DNA of 64,000 bases from contig CACLUR010000001.1 of NCBI GenBank assembly GCA_902610175.1, positions 186,001-250,000 of the forward strand, read 5' to 3'. The position numbers and the translations under genes were made by a program. The notes below the pieces were generated by a model that did not search any database, was not told the DNA's origin, and saw only the letters and a program-made list of their open reading frames with translations. Every line of letters starts with the position of its first letter. Position 1 is the first letter of the stretch. The stretch comes from an uncultured Alphaproteobacteria bacterium. GTDB taxonomy: Bacteria; Pseudomonadota; Alphaproteobacteria; HIMB59. This document shows, piece after piece, positions 16,263 through 25,109 of the stretch.

Positions 16263-17165
16263 CTATCTATCAATACCTGCTAAAGCAGCAACTGATGAAG
16301 CATTTGACTTGTCAACAAATCCTGGACCTGATGGAATGTTTGCACCAGGTAAAAGGCCAGCACCGTTGTTGTATAAGTGTAATACTACAACAGGCATATA
16401 ACCTTGTAGACGTTGCTGTTGGTCAATTGTGAAAGCAACTTTACCCTCATTGATTAAGTCCATAACAGGTGGGCTCAAGTCAAAACAAGAGTGGTGTACT
16501 GACATACCTAACTCATCGATAGCCTGTTGAACTCCAACACAAACGTGCGGACCAACTGATAATACTGCATCAACATCTGGGTTTGCTTGTAAACCAGCAG
16601 CAGCTCTTGTTGGGATAGTAGCAGGATCGTTTGAGCTATCTACTAATTCAGTAGGAATAGCTTCACCGTAACCACCACATCTATCTGTCAAAGCTGTGTT
16701 GTAAGCTTCTTGAATCATGCAAAGAGCTTTTGTAGCACCTTCAGCTTTTGCTCTTGCACCAGCAGATTGACCAGCAAGGTATTCAGGTTGACCAACGTGC
16801 ATTAGTGCACCAAGTGAAGCAGAAGACTCAAGACCTGAGTTCATTGTGATGACTGGAATACCAGCAGCAACAGCGTCTTTAATTGCTTGACCTAAAGCTT
16901 CAGGATCTGGAAGTGAAACTACCATTCCATCAGGCTGAGTTGCTGCAGCAGCAGCAATTGATTTTGCCATGTCACCCATGTCACCTGAAGGGTTGAAGAT
17001 ATATTCAAAATCTGCACCTACGTGTCTAGCAGCATCTTCACCACCTTTTTGCACAACAGGCCAGAAAGGATCTTTACCCTCACCGTGTGTTACCATTACA
17101 TATCTTTCAGCAAATGCAGAAAGAGATAAGAATGATACAAGAATTGTAAGAATTATTTTTCTCAT
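16263..17165 (-). CDS. Periplasmic sugar-binding protein of ABC importer 2
   Basis: A 300-residue RbsB-like solute-binding protein. The signal peptide covers about the first 18 residues (cleavage probable after AFA). The mature protein opens with a strand ending in THGEGKDPFWPVVQKG, the usual first cleft loop, and has paired Cys residues that may form disulfides. It is the first gene of importer 2, with an AGGAGG ribosome site and a good promoter at 17193-17221. The hairpin and U-run after it probably limit read-through into the permease. The substrate is unknown; neighbours suggest a monosaccharide or cyclitol. Confidence 0.92.
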   Translation of the reverse strand: MRKIILTILVSFLSLSAFAERYVMVTHGEGKDPFWPVVQKGGEDAARHVGADFEYIFNPSGDMGDMAKSIAAAAATQPDGMVVSLPDPEALGQAIKDAVAAGIPVITMNSGLESSASLGALMHVGQPEYLAGQSAGARAKAEGATKALCMIQEAYNTALTDRCGGYGEAIPTELVDSSNDPATIPTRAAAGLQANPDVDAVLSVGPHVCVGVQQAIDELGMSVHHSCFDLSPPVMDLINEGKVAFTIDQQQRLQGYMPVVVLHLYNNGAGLLPGANIPSGPGFVDKSNASSVAALAGIDR

Positions 17166-17192
17166 AAATTCCTCCTTAATTATAACGAGAGC

Positions 17193-17221
17193 ATAATATT
17201 AATTTTTTCAAGCAAATCCAA
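17193..17221 (-). promoter_or_regulatory. Predicted promoter of importer 2
   Basis: Minus-strand TTGGAT (-35, 17216-17221) and TATTAT (-10, 17193-17198) are spaced by 17 bases. The start falls near 17186, about 20 bases before the binding-protein ATG. An imperfect GCAA...TTGC inverted repeat lies further upstream (17244-17260). The remainder of the gap to 17360 shows nothing I can name. Confidence 0.55.
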
Positions 17222-17360
17222 AACATTTGTTACTTAAAATCATGCAATTTGATCATTTGCGACAAAAAAAATCAGAGTAAACATCAAAAAGTTTCAATAA
17301 TCAAAAATTATAAGTATTTCTGGTGTTTTACTTATAATAAATCAAAGCAAATTAGTTAAA

Positions 17361-18764
17361 TTAACTATGAATATAAGTTTCCCAATTTAGATAATTACCA
17401 CAAGCCTCATTTAATATTTCACCCGTTTTTGAAGCATTCATCACTACATGGTGTTCATAACCGTGTCTACAAACATATTGCATTAATTTTTGAAGCTTAG
17501 GTACTTTCGCAACTGCTCTTGTACCAAAAGTGTTTAAAGGATCATCAGTTAGCTCTCCCTCTCCAAAGTAGCATTTTATTTTACCTAAATTATCATCAGT
17601 GGAAATCCTTCCATAAGTTAGAGGATTGGCTGGTGTTCTACCTTCAAGTGCACCATGGGTTTTTTCCTCACCAAAAACACTTCCCAATATAGGTGCTGTA
17701 CTTATTTTCAAATCAGGGAGGAAACTTTTAGCCCAATTTCCACAATGAAATAAAACACACTTTTCCTCGTCTTGGTCATAATTATTATTCCAATCAACTA
17801 AAGCACTAGGACTGTTCGAGGCTAATTGCATAGCATACATCGTTAAAGTTCCAGTGACATCTACTTCACAAGCACTTGGAAGCATATTTTCGCTCATCAT
17901 ACTCATTGATGTACAAACATTACATCCATAATTTTCTTGAACACTTGTCCAACATTGAATAGCAGTAGCATCGAGTTTGTTTGTTTCAACAAAATCATTT
18001 AAAACAACATCGAGCCTCGCAAGCTGTAATAATTTTTCAGATGGAGTATCAGTAGAATCTCCATAACCTGAAATTTTATTCATCGAGTCTTTAACTTTTT
18101 TGCTATCATCATTAAGTTCTTTAGCTTTACCAAGGACTTCTGATAAATCGATAGTAGTGACACTAATACCATGGCGTTCTAAAATTTTTTCACTGAACCT
18201 GACTGTATTAAAAGCTTGTGGTCTTGCTCCAACAGCTCCTATTCTGACTCTCCTCATACCTTTCACTACTTTACAAATTGAAATAAATTTATTTAGCTCA
18301 TGATCAAATTCATTTCCGGACAAACTTACAACATGGCTTTTTGTTAACGAGTACTTTATTCCATATTGATAAAGATTATTACAAACAGATATTTTACCAC
18401 AATAAGCATCTCTTCTATTTGAGGGTTGCATTTTATCTAAATCATCTGGAGTTGCTTGAACCAGAACAGGCACATCTAAACCTGATAGTCTAATTGTGTC
18501 AGCTACTCCTTTTTCATCACCAAAATTAGGTAAGACCACTAATATGCCCTCTATTTCATCTTTATGGGATTTAAAAAGATCAGCGCACTTTTGAGCTTCA
18601 AGAAATGTTTCCACTCCACCCAGCTTAGTGTCTGAGTCTTTCAAAATAATAGGTTTTAAACCTTTATTCTTAAAAATATTTAAAACTTCATTTCTAGCCT
18701 CAGTAATAAGATGATCTGGAAAAAAATCTCTATTACCTATTATTATACCTAATGTTGATGACAC
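17361..18764 (-). CDS. L-fucose/L-arabinose isomerase family protein
   Basis: A 467-residue protein of the FucI/AraA-like family: an N-terminal Rossmann-like half, then a central segment with AIQCWTSVQENYGCNVC near residue 270 and an acidic metal-site segment ACEVDVTGT near 297. Family members interconvert aldoses and ketoses with Mn2+, though several relatives act on other sugars. The length suits the shorter fucose isomerase-like group (about 450-480), not FucI itself (about 590). The start is GTG at 18764, with AGGAGG nine bases before it. It is divergent from the split transketolase genes, which could take its ketose product after phosphorylation. Confidence 0.78.
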   Translation of the reverse strand: MSSTLGIIIGNRDFFPDHLITEARNEVLNIFKNKGLKPIILKDSDTKLGGVETFLEAQKCADLFKSHKDEIEGILVVLPNFGDEKGVADTIRLSGLDVPVLVQATPDDLDKMQPSNRRDAYCGKISVCNNLYQYGIKYSLTKSHVVSLSGNEFDHELNKFISICKVVKGMRRVRIGAVGARPQAFNTVRFSEKILERHGISVTTIDLSEVLGKAKELNDDSKKVKDSMNKISGYGDSTDTPSEKLLQLARLDVVLNDFVETNKLDATAIQCWTSVQENYGCNVCTSMSMMSENMLPSACEVDVTGTLTMYAMQLASNSPSALVDWNNNYDQDEEKCVLFHCGNWAKSFLPDLKISTAPILGSVFGEEKTHGALEGRTPANPLTYGRISTDDNLGKIKCYFGEGELTDDPLNTFGTRAVAKVPKLQKLMQYVCRHGYEHHVVMNASKTGEILNEACGNYLNWETYIHS

Positions 18765-18846
18765 GTCTTATTACCTCCTACCTTACTAAATGTAATATAT
18801 AATAATTGATCAAGCCTAGAAAGGGGATATTCTTTATCTATTCACT

Positions 18847-19674
18847 ATGAATGAGAAAAATTTAAAAAAGAAATCATTAGAATATAGAAAAACTATCCTT
18901 GAAATAATTTTTCAATCTGGTGCAGGTCATACTGGGGGGAGTCTCTCTTGTATTGATATTTTGAATGTTCTTTACAATTCAGTTATGAATATTTCTCCCA
19001 AAAATTTTTCGGGCTTGGATCGTGATCATTTTATTCAAAGTAAAGGACACTCTGTGGAAGCATTATACACAGTATTATGTGATTGTGGTTTTTATTCAAA
19101 AAAAGATTTAAGTACTTTAAATCAATTTAATTCGCACTTTATTGGTCACCCTACAATAAAGGTACCTGGAATTGAACATAATACTGGAGCTCTAGGACAT
19201 GGTCTGTCAGTTGCTGTAGGTTTAGCGCTATCTAAAAAAATAGATAAAAAAACAAATAAAGTTTTTACATTGTTGGGAGACGGTGAATTATCTGAGGGTT
19301 CAGTTTGGGAGGCCTGTACCACTGCTTCTAAATATAAATTAGATAATTTAATCGTAATTATAGATAGAAATGATTTACAAATTACTGGAAAGACTGAAGA
19401 AGTTAATCCTATTGAACCCATTGATAAGAAATTTGAGTCATTTGGTTTTGAAACTATTTTGACAAATGGGAATAATATATCTGATCTCTTAAATGTATTT
19501 AAAAAAATACCTATGAAAGGTGGTAAGCCAACTGTAATAATTGCAAAAACTACTAAAGGGTCAGGTGTAAGCTTCATAGAAAACCAAATTAATTGGCACC
19601 ATAAAGTACCGAGTGAGGATGAGTATGGGATGGCAATCTCAGAGTTAAACGAGAAGTTAAATTCTTATGAATAA
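18847..19674 (+). CDS. Transketolase, N-terminal subunit
   Basis: A 275-residue thiamine-diphosphate-binding half of transketolase. It has SGAGHTGGSLS near residue 24, GHPT...PG..HNTGALGHGLS near 97, and the ThDP motif GDGELSEGS...IIDRND (about 144-172). Split transketolases are well known in bacteria and archaea and often sit in sugar catabolism operons. It overlaps the C-terminal half by eight bases. The set transketolase N, transketolase C and FGGY kinase forms a compact rightward operon. No ribosome site is obvious before the ATG, so the message may be nearly leaderless. Confidence 0.9.
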   Translation: MNEKNLKKKSLEYRKTILEIIFQSGAGHTGGSLSCIDILNVLYNSVMNISPKNFSGLDRDHFIQSKGHSVEALYTVLCDCGFYSKKDLSTLNQFNSHFIGHPTIKVPGIEHNTGALGHGLSVAVGLALSKKIDKKTNKVFTLLGDGELSEGSVWEACTTASKYKLDNLIVIIDRNDLQITGKTEEVNPIEPIDKKFESFGFETILTNGNNISDLLNVFKKIPMKGGKPTVIIAKTTKGSGVSFIENQINWHHKVPSEDEYGMAISELNEKLNSYE

Positions 19675-20608
19675 AATTGGTAAACCTAACCTTGAGATCT
19701 TTTCTGAGACATTACTATCTGAAGCGAAAAAAAATAAGGATATTATAGTTGTGACAAGTGACTCTAGGGGGTCGGGTAAATTAGTCCCTTTTGGTAAAGA
19801 GTTGCCTGACCAAATCATAGAAGTAGGTATAGCTGAACAGAATTTAGTGGGTGTTTCAGCGGGTTTAGCTGCTGGGGGAAAAATTGTATTTGGAGTATCC
19901 CCTGCAAGTTTTTTAACTGCAAGGTCGTTAGAGCAGATAAAGAATGATGTCGCCTATTCTGACCGTAATGTTGCATTAATTGGGATCAGTGCAGGGATAA
20001 GTTATGGGCAGCTTGGATCAACACATCACTCAATCCATGATTTTGCTACATTAAGGGCAATCAATAATATGACTATAGTTGCGCCTGCGGATAACTTAGA
20101 AGCATCAGAGGTAATTAAACAGGCTGTTTCTTATAACAAACCTTTATACATTAGATATGGGAAAAAACCAATGATGGATATTCATCCTGCAGGTACAAAA
20201 TTTAAAATTGGAAAATCTATTTTAGTTAAAAAGGGAGAGGACTTAACAATCATTGCAACTGGTGAAACTTTACAACGAGCCTATTTGGCTTATGAAATTT
20301 TAAAAGAAAACAACATTCATTGCTCTATTATTAGTATGCATACAATAAAGCCCTTTGATAAAGAAACATTTTTAGAATTTTCAAAAAATTCCAAAGCAAT
20401 CTTAACAATAGAAGAACATAGTATGTTTGGGGGGCTCGGAGAATGTTGTGCAAATCTAATTGCTCAAAATAATATAGATACAAAACTTAAAATACTTGGG
20501 ATACCTGATGAATATATGATTAATGGATCTCAATCTGATGTGTTAGACTACTATAATATGAGTCCAAAGAAGATAGTTGAAATATCTAAGGATTTGCTAA
20601 ATAAATGA
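19667..20608 (+). CDS. Transketolase, C-terminal subunit
   Basis: A 313-residue pyrimidine-binding and C-terminal half of transketolase. It carries the catalytic Glu in EVGIAEQNLVG (about residues 54-64), the SxxGISYGQLGSTHHSIHD segment near 112-127, and the transketolase C-domain (about 180-305). It must pair with the preceding gene product to form the active site. Together they transfer two-carbon units between ketose and aldose phosphates. It overlaps both neighbours (eight bases upstream, four downstream). Being coded among xylulose-forming genes, it probably serves pentose phosphate flow from imported sugars; a specialised substrate cannot be excluded. Confidence 0.9.
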   Translation: MNKIGKPNLEIFSETLLSEAKKNKDIIVVTSDSRGSGKLVPFGKELPDQIIEVGIAEQNLVGVSAGLAAGGKIVFGVSPASFLTARSLEQIKNDVAYSDRNVALIGISAGISYGQLGSTHHSIHDFATLRAINNMTIVAPADNLEASEVIKQAVSYNKPLYIRYGKKPMMDIHPAGTKFKIGKSILVKKGEDLTIIATGETLQRAYLAYEILKENNIHCSIISMHTIKPFDKETFLEFSKNSKAILTIEEHSMFGGLGECCANLIAQNNIDTKLKILGIPDEYMINGSQSDVLDYYNMSPKKIVEISKDLLNK

Positions 20609-22080
20609 GTTATCTGACCATAGACTCAAGCACATCTTCTACAACTGTTCTTGTATTTAATGAAAAATTAGAAGCAATAAAAAGATTTCAAAAAGAACAT
20701 CGTCAAATAATTACAAAAGAAGGATATATTGAGCACGATTTAGAGGAGATTTATCAAAACTTACTTGACTTAATTAAAAACGCATCTGAAATAGTGCCTA
20801 ATCCCAAGTTCATTAGTTTAACTAATCAGAGAGAAACATTTACTCTTTTCAATAAAAAAAACGGAAAACCAATACATAATGCAGTTGTTTGGCAATGCAC
20901 TAGAGGTCAAAAAATTTGTGAAGATATTCTGAAAGATGAGTCAAAAAGTGATGAAATTTTAAATAAAACAGGCCTAAAACCAAATACATTTTTTTCGGGA
21001 AGTAAATTTAAATGGTTATATAACAACAAATCAGAAATTAAATCGAAGATTGATGAAGGTGATATTTTATTTGGGACAATTGAGACATATCTCATTTACC
21101 GACTCACAAACTTTAGATCATATGTTACTGACACAACTAACGCATCAAGAACTTTATTATTTAATTGTTTAAATAATTCTTGGGATAATGAATTGTTAAA
21201 TATTTTTGATGGCACTAATCTCAATTTTCCAAAAATAATTAAAAGCTCAGATATATTTGGAGAAAGTGATTTTAATAAAGCTTTTAAAAATCCTATACAA
21301 ATAATTGGAGTAGCTGGTGATGCACAAGCATCACTTTTTGCTAATTTTTGTTTTGAAAAAGGTGATACGAAAATTACAACTGGGACAGGTTTTAATATTC
21401 AAACAAATATTGGCAATGAGATGATTATTGATCAAAATTCACTTACCTCACTTGCTTTCACAAATGATAAAGAAAATATTTATGCATTAGAGTGTCTGAA
21501 CTCATTTGCTGGGGGAACAATCTCATGGATAAAGAATAATTTAAAGTTAATTGAAACAGCTAGCGAAAGTGAAATCTGTTCTAAAAAAGAAAAAGATAGT
21601 AATGGGGTGTGCTTCATTCCTGCTTTCTCTGGACTGGGTCCACCATTTTGGAAATCTAACGCAAGAGCTGCTTTCTTTGGTATCAGTGCATCAACAAATA
21701 GAAATCATTTAGTTAGAGCTGGATTAGAGTCAGTTGCTTATCAAATGGTGGTATATTTAGAAACTATGAAGAAATCGAGAAATTTGGATTTAAAAAGTTT
21801 ATCTATTGATGGTGGAATGATAAAAAATAGTTTTTTTCTTCAAATTATCAGTGATCTATTAGAAATTGATTTAACTATTCCAGAAATGGAGGATATGTCT
21901 TCCTATGGAGCCTTACTTTTTGGGATGCAATATTTTCATAATTTTAAAAATTTGGACGATTTGAGAGATTTTAAAGTAAAAAGTTCAGTAATTAGACCCG
22001 GTAATAATGAGATTACAAGAAACTCCTATAACTTATGGAAAGATATCGTAGATAAAAATTTCATTAAAAATCAAGAATAA
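20605..22080 (+). CDS. FGGY-family carbohydrate kinase (glycerol kinase-like)
   Basis: A 491-residue kinase of the FGGY family with the actin-like fold. It has an N-terminal DSSTSSTTVLVF phosphate-loop segment, TNQRET near residue 75 and VVWQCTRG near 93 (as in glycerol kinase), GDAQASLF near 236, and the C-terminal DGGMIKNSFFLQ segment. It could phosphorylate glycerol, erythritol, a ketopentose or a ketose formed by the isomerase at 17361. The overlap with transketolase C (four bases) argues for a sugar acting just before transketolase. Substrate assignment is open; glycerol kinase itself is less likely in this operon. Confidence 0.8.
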   Translation: MSYLTIDSSTSSTTVLVFNEKLEAIKRFQKEHRQIITKEGYIEHDLEEIYQNLLDLIKNASEIVPNPKFISLTNQRETFTLFNKKNGKPIHNAVVWQCTRGQKICEDILKDESKSDEILNKTGLKPNTFFSGSKFKWLYNNKSEIKSKIDEGDILFGTIETYLIYRLTNFRSYVTDTTNASRTLLFNCLNNSWDNELLNIFDGTNLNFPKIIKSSDIFGESDFNKAFKNPIQIIGVAGDAQASLFANFCFEKGDTKITTGTGFNIQTNIGNEMIIDQNSLTSLAFTNDKENIYALECLNSFAGGTISWIKNNLKLIETASESEICSKKEKDSNGVCFIPAFSGLGPPFWKSNARAAFFGISASTNRNHLVRAGLESVAYQMVVYLETMKKSRNLDLKSLSIDGGMIKNSFFLQIISDLLEIDLTIPEMEDMSSYGALLFGMQYFHNFKNLDDLRDFKVKSSVIRPGNNEITRNSYNLWKDIVDKNFIKNQE

Positions 22081-22110
22081 AAATTTAAAATTTAACTAGT
22101 AAGTTAGCAT

Positions 22111-22127
22111 AACAATAAGATATTGTT
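22111..22127. promoter_or_regulatory. Perfect palindrome upstream of ABC importer 3
   Basis: AACAATAAGATATTGTT is a perfect 7-3-7 inverted repeat 29 bases before the binding-protein ATG at 22157. It is unrelated to the ATATTCA operators. A TATATA box follows at 22136-22141 and an AGGAGG ribosome site just before the gene. It is a plausible operator for a regulator encoded outside the window. Confidence 0.5.
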
Positions 22128-22156
22128 GTTGTGACTATATATAGGAGGAAATAACT

Positions 22157-23191
22157 ATGAGAAAATTATCTCTAGTTCTAGCTTCACTTATGGCAGTTGC
22201 TTTTACTTTTGCTACTATGCCAGCAAAAGCAGGGAGCCATGCTGTTGAAGCTTGCTTAATTACAAAAACAGACATCAATCCTTTCTTCGTTAAAATGAAA
22301 GAAGGTGCAGAGGCGAGAGCTAATGAATTAGGTGTCAAATTATCATTCTTTGCGGGTAAAGTTGATGGTGACCATGAGACTCAAGTAAGAGCTATTGAGA
22401 CTTGTATTGCTTCAGGTGCAAAAGGTATTTTAATTGCTGCATCTGACACAAAAGCTATTGTTACTCCATTAAAAAATGCTCAAGACAATGGTTTACTAGT
22501 CATTGCTCTTGACACACCACTAGAGCCAATTACAGCTGCAGACTCTACTTTTGCAACTGATAACTTCAAGGCAGGTGAATTAGGTGGAGCTTGGGTTGCT
22601 GCAAAGTTAGGAGCAGATGCTGCTAATGCCAAAATTGCAATGTTAGACCTTAACGAGAGTCAACCTTCTGTTGGTGTTCTTAGAGATCAGGGTTTCTTAA
22701 CTGGATTTGGAATCGATGTAAAAGATGTTTCCAGATGGGGAGATGAAGATGATCCAAGAATTATCTGTAATGAAGTTACAAACGGTAACGAAGAAGGTGG
22801 AAGAACTGCAATGGAAAAATGTCTTCAAAAAGATCCTGACATAAACGTTGTTTACACTATCAATGAGCCAGCAGCTGTTGGTGCTTATGAGGCATTAAAA
22901 GCAGTTGGTAAAGATGATGGTAGTGTTCTCATTGCTTCAGTTGACGGAGGTTGCCCAGGTGTAGCTGACGTTGATAGAGGTATCATTGGTGCTACATCTC
23001 AACAATACCCATTATTAATGGCTTCTTTAGGTGTTGAAGCTATTAAAGCTTGGGCTGAAGATGGATCAAAGCCTGAAAATACTCCAGGTCTTGACTTCTT
23101 TAACACTGGTGTGAACTTAGTTACAGATGATGCTGCTAGCGGAGTTCCATCTATTAGTGTCAAAGAAGGTATGGACAGATGTTGGGGTTAA
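22157..23191 (+). CDS. Periplasmic sugar-binding protein of ABC importer 3
   Basis: A 344-residue RbsB/FrcB-like solute-binding protein. The signal peptide ends near residue 25 (PAKA). The mature protein starts with [21 protein letters not shown], cut here as the usual first cleft loop, and has Cys pairs and a DGGCPG segment that resemble FrcB-type fructose-binding proteins. It is followed by a strong stem-loop and then the permease and single-domain ATPase. With a FrcK-like kinase convergent to the ATPase, the set recalls the rhizobial frcBCAK fructose system, so a ketose or pentose ligand is a reasonable guess. Confidence 0.92.
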   Translation: MRKLSLVLASLMAVAFTFATMPAKAGSHAVEACLITKTDINPFFVKMKEGAEARANELGVKLSFFAGKVDGDHETQVRAIETCIASGAKGILIAASDTKAIVTPLKNAQDNGLLVIALDTPLEPITAADSTFATDNFKAGELGGAWVAAKLGADAANAKIAMLDLNESQPSVGVLRDQGFLTGFGIDVKDVSRWGDEDDPRIICNEVTNGNEEGGRTAMEKCLQKDPDINVVYTINEPAAVGAYEALKAVGKDDGSVLIASVDGGCPGVADVDRGIIGATSQQYPLLMASLGVEAIKAWAEDGSKPENTPGLDFFNTGVNLVTDDAASGVPSISVKEGMDRCWG

Positions 23192-23208
23192 TCCAATAAT
23201 TTTATTAT

Positions 23209-23232
23209 TCAGGGCAGATTATTCTGCCCTGA
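23209..23232 (+). other. Stem-loop between binding-protein and permease genes of importer 3
   Basis: A perfect 10-bp stem (TCAGGGCAGA with TCTGCCCTGA) closes a four-base loop, 18 bases after the binding-protein stop. No U-run follows directly, so it is probably an mRNA-stabilising element or weak attenuator. Importers 1 and 2 also have a hairpin at the same place. Confidence 0.65.
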
Positions 23233-23250
23233 AACTCTTGCATTTTTAAT

Positions 23251-24345
23251 ATGAATAAAATTTCTGATGACATTTCTAAGGATCTAAAGGATCAACCAAA
23301 ATTTACAACTGATATCGGTGAGAAAGATCAAGATCATCACTCATTTGATTTAGGTGAACAGACCACACTAAAAAAAATTCAACATTTTCTTCATGGTAAC
23401 CCAACTATAGTTCCTGTTATAATTTTGATTTTAAGCGTTATCGCTTTCGGTTTTATTGCTGGAGGAAAATTTTTCTCTGCTTTCAATTTATCTTTAATTG
23501 TTCAACAAGTTACAATCGTTGGGATACTTGCTGCTGCTCAGACGCTAATTATTCTCACTGCTGGTATTGACTTAAGTGTTGCTGCTATGATGGTTTTGGC
23601 ATCAGTTTTTATGGGTAAACTTTCTGTCGAAATGGGCATACCTACATTACCTGCTATTCTTGTTGGAATGATATCAGGTGTTGCGACAGGAGCATTCAAT
23701 GGATTATTAGTTACAAGATTAAGATTGCCTCCATTTATTGTTACATTGGGAACTTGGAACATATTCTTTGCTTTAGTAATCTTTTTTACTGGGTCTCAAT
23801 CTATTAGAAGCTCTGACATTGAAGTAAATGCTCCTCTTTTACATTTTTGGGGAGAAAGAATTAATCTTGGAGGCTTTGTATTTACTTATGGCGCTTTCCT
23901 TATGATTGGAATTTTCATTTTTTTATGGTTTTTGCTTAACAGAACAGCATGGGGCAGACATGTTTATGCAATTGGTGATGATAAAGAAGCTGCAGAACTC
24001 TCAGGTATTAGAACAGATAGAATGCTTGTTTCAATATATGCAGTGGCAGGTTTTGTAGTTGCAATTGGAGCTTGGGTTTCAATAGGCAGAGTTGGCTCAG
24101 TATCACCTACAAGTTTCTATGAAGGTAACTTAGATTCAATTACTGCTGTTGTTATAGGTGGAACCTCACTATTTGGAGGAAGGGGAACAATAATTGGTTC
24201 ACTATTTGGAGCGTTAATTGTGGGAGTCTTTAGTTCTGGATTATCAATAGCGGGCTTAGATGTTTTATGGCAGCGATTTGCTTTGGGTTGTCTTATAATA
24301 GTTGCCGTTGGAATAGATCAATGGATAAGGAAGGTGTCAAACTAA
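23251..24345 (+). CDS. Sugar ABC transporter permease, importer 3
   Basis: A 364-residue RbsC/FrcC-family permease. A hydrophilic N-terminal tail of about 45 residues precedes eight to ten hydrophobic segments. The hallmark AGIDLSVAAM lies near residues 106-115, and the late GGTSLFGGRGT segment is typical. It is followed by an ATPase gene whose ATG overlaps the permease stop (TAATG). A homodimeric permease with a single-domain ATPase is the FrcCA arrangement. The imported sugar is not determined by sequence. Confidence 0.92.
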   Translation: MNKISDDISKDLKDQPKFTTDIGEKDQDHHSFDLGEQTTLKKIQHFLHGNPTIVPVIILILSVIAFGFIAGGKFFSAFNLSLIVQQVTIVGILAAAQTLIILTAGIDLSVAAMMVLASVFMGKLSVEMGIPTLPAILVGMISGVATGAFNGLLVTRLRLPPFIVTLGTWNIFFALVIFFTGSQSIRSSDIEVNAPLLHFWGERINLGGFVFTYGAFLMIGIFIFLWFLLNRTAWGRHVYAIGDDKEAAELSGIRTDRMLVSIYAVAGFVVAIGAWVSIGRVGSVSPTSFYEGNLDSITAVVIGGTSLFGGRGTIIGSLFGALIVGVFSSGLSIAGLDVLWQRFALGCLIIVAVGIDQWIRKVSN

Positions 24346-25109
24346 TGGATCCAGTTCTTGTTGCAAAAAAACTGTCAAAAAAATACGGAAAAGTAGTAGC
24401 GTTAGATAATGCTGATCTTGAATTGTACCCAGGTGAAGTTTTAGGAGTAATTGGTGACAATGGTGCAGGAAAATCAACATTGATTAAAGCTCTTTGTGGT
24501 GCAGTAATTCCAGATAGTGGTGAAATTCAATTGGATGGAAATAAAGTATCTTTTACTTCTCCGATTGAAGCTAGAAAGTTAGGTATTGAAACTGTTTACC
24601 AAAACCTTGCACTCTCTCCAGCTTTATCAATCACAGATAATATGTTTTTAGGCAGAGAAATTAGACAAAAAGGATTTATGGGAAAGTTTTTTAAATTTCT
24701 AGATCAAAAAGCTATGGCGGAAGAAGCAAGAAAAAGACTCTCTGATCTTGGCCTTCTAACTATTCAAAACATTAATCAGCTTGTCGAAACACTCTCAGGA
24801 GGACAAAGACAAGGTGTGGCCGTTGCACGTGCTACCTCTTTTGGAACTAAAGTGGTAATTATGGATGAACCCACTGCTGCCTTGGGTGTAAAAGAAAGCA
24901 GAAGAGTATTAGAGTTAATCGGAGAAGTTAGAGCAAGAGGAATACCCATCATTTTAATTTCTCACAATATGCCCCACGTATTTGAAGTTGCAGATAGAAT
25001 TCATGTACATCGATTAGGTACTAGACTCTGTGTTATTGATCCAAAAAAATATGAAATGTCAGATGCTGTTGCGTTTATGACTGGTGCTAAAGAACCTCCA
25101 CTAAATTAA
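24345..25109 (+). CDS. Sugar ABC transporter ATP-binding protein, single domain, importer 3
   Basis: A 254-residue FrcA-type ATPase. Walker A is GDNGAGKST, the signature LSGGQRQGVAVARA, Walker B VIMDEPTAALG, and the switch His in LISHN. I chose the ATG at 24345, which overlaps the permease stop as TAATG and begins the family-typical MDPVLVAKKL; a longer in-frame reading from 24267 lies wholly inside the permease gene. The 3' end overlaps the convergent kinase gene by four bases. Confidence 0.92.
   Translation: MDPVLVAKKLSKKYGKVVALDNADLELYPGEVLGVIGDNGAGKSTLIKALCGAVIPDSGEIQLDGNKVSFTSPIEARKLGIETVYQNLALSPALSITDNMFLGREIRQKGFMGKFFKFLDQKAMAEEARKRLSDLGLLTIQNINQLVETLSGGQRQGVAVARATSFGTKVVIMDEPTAALGVKESRRVLELIGEVRARGIPIILISHNMPHVFEVADRIHVHRLGTRLCVIDPKKYEMSDAVAFMTGAKEPPLN

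Noticed and set aside
17244-17260. Imperfect inverted repeat GCAATTTGATCATTTGC upstream of importer 2 as operator
   Set aside because: Three of eight base pairs mismatch in the centre and the repeat was not seen elsewhere in the window.
19146-19577. 143-codon open frame antisense to transketolase N
   Set aside because: It lies entirely within a confident enzyme gene and its composition reflects the opposite strand.
24267-24344. N-terminal extension of the importer 3 ATPase
   Set aside because: The extra 26 residues come from the permease coding region; the ATG at 24345 fits the family start and the TAATG overlap.
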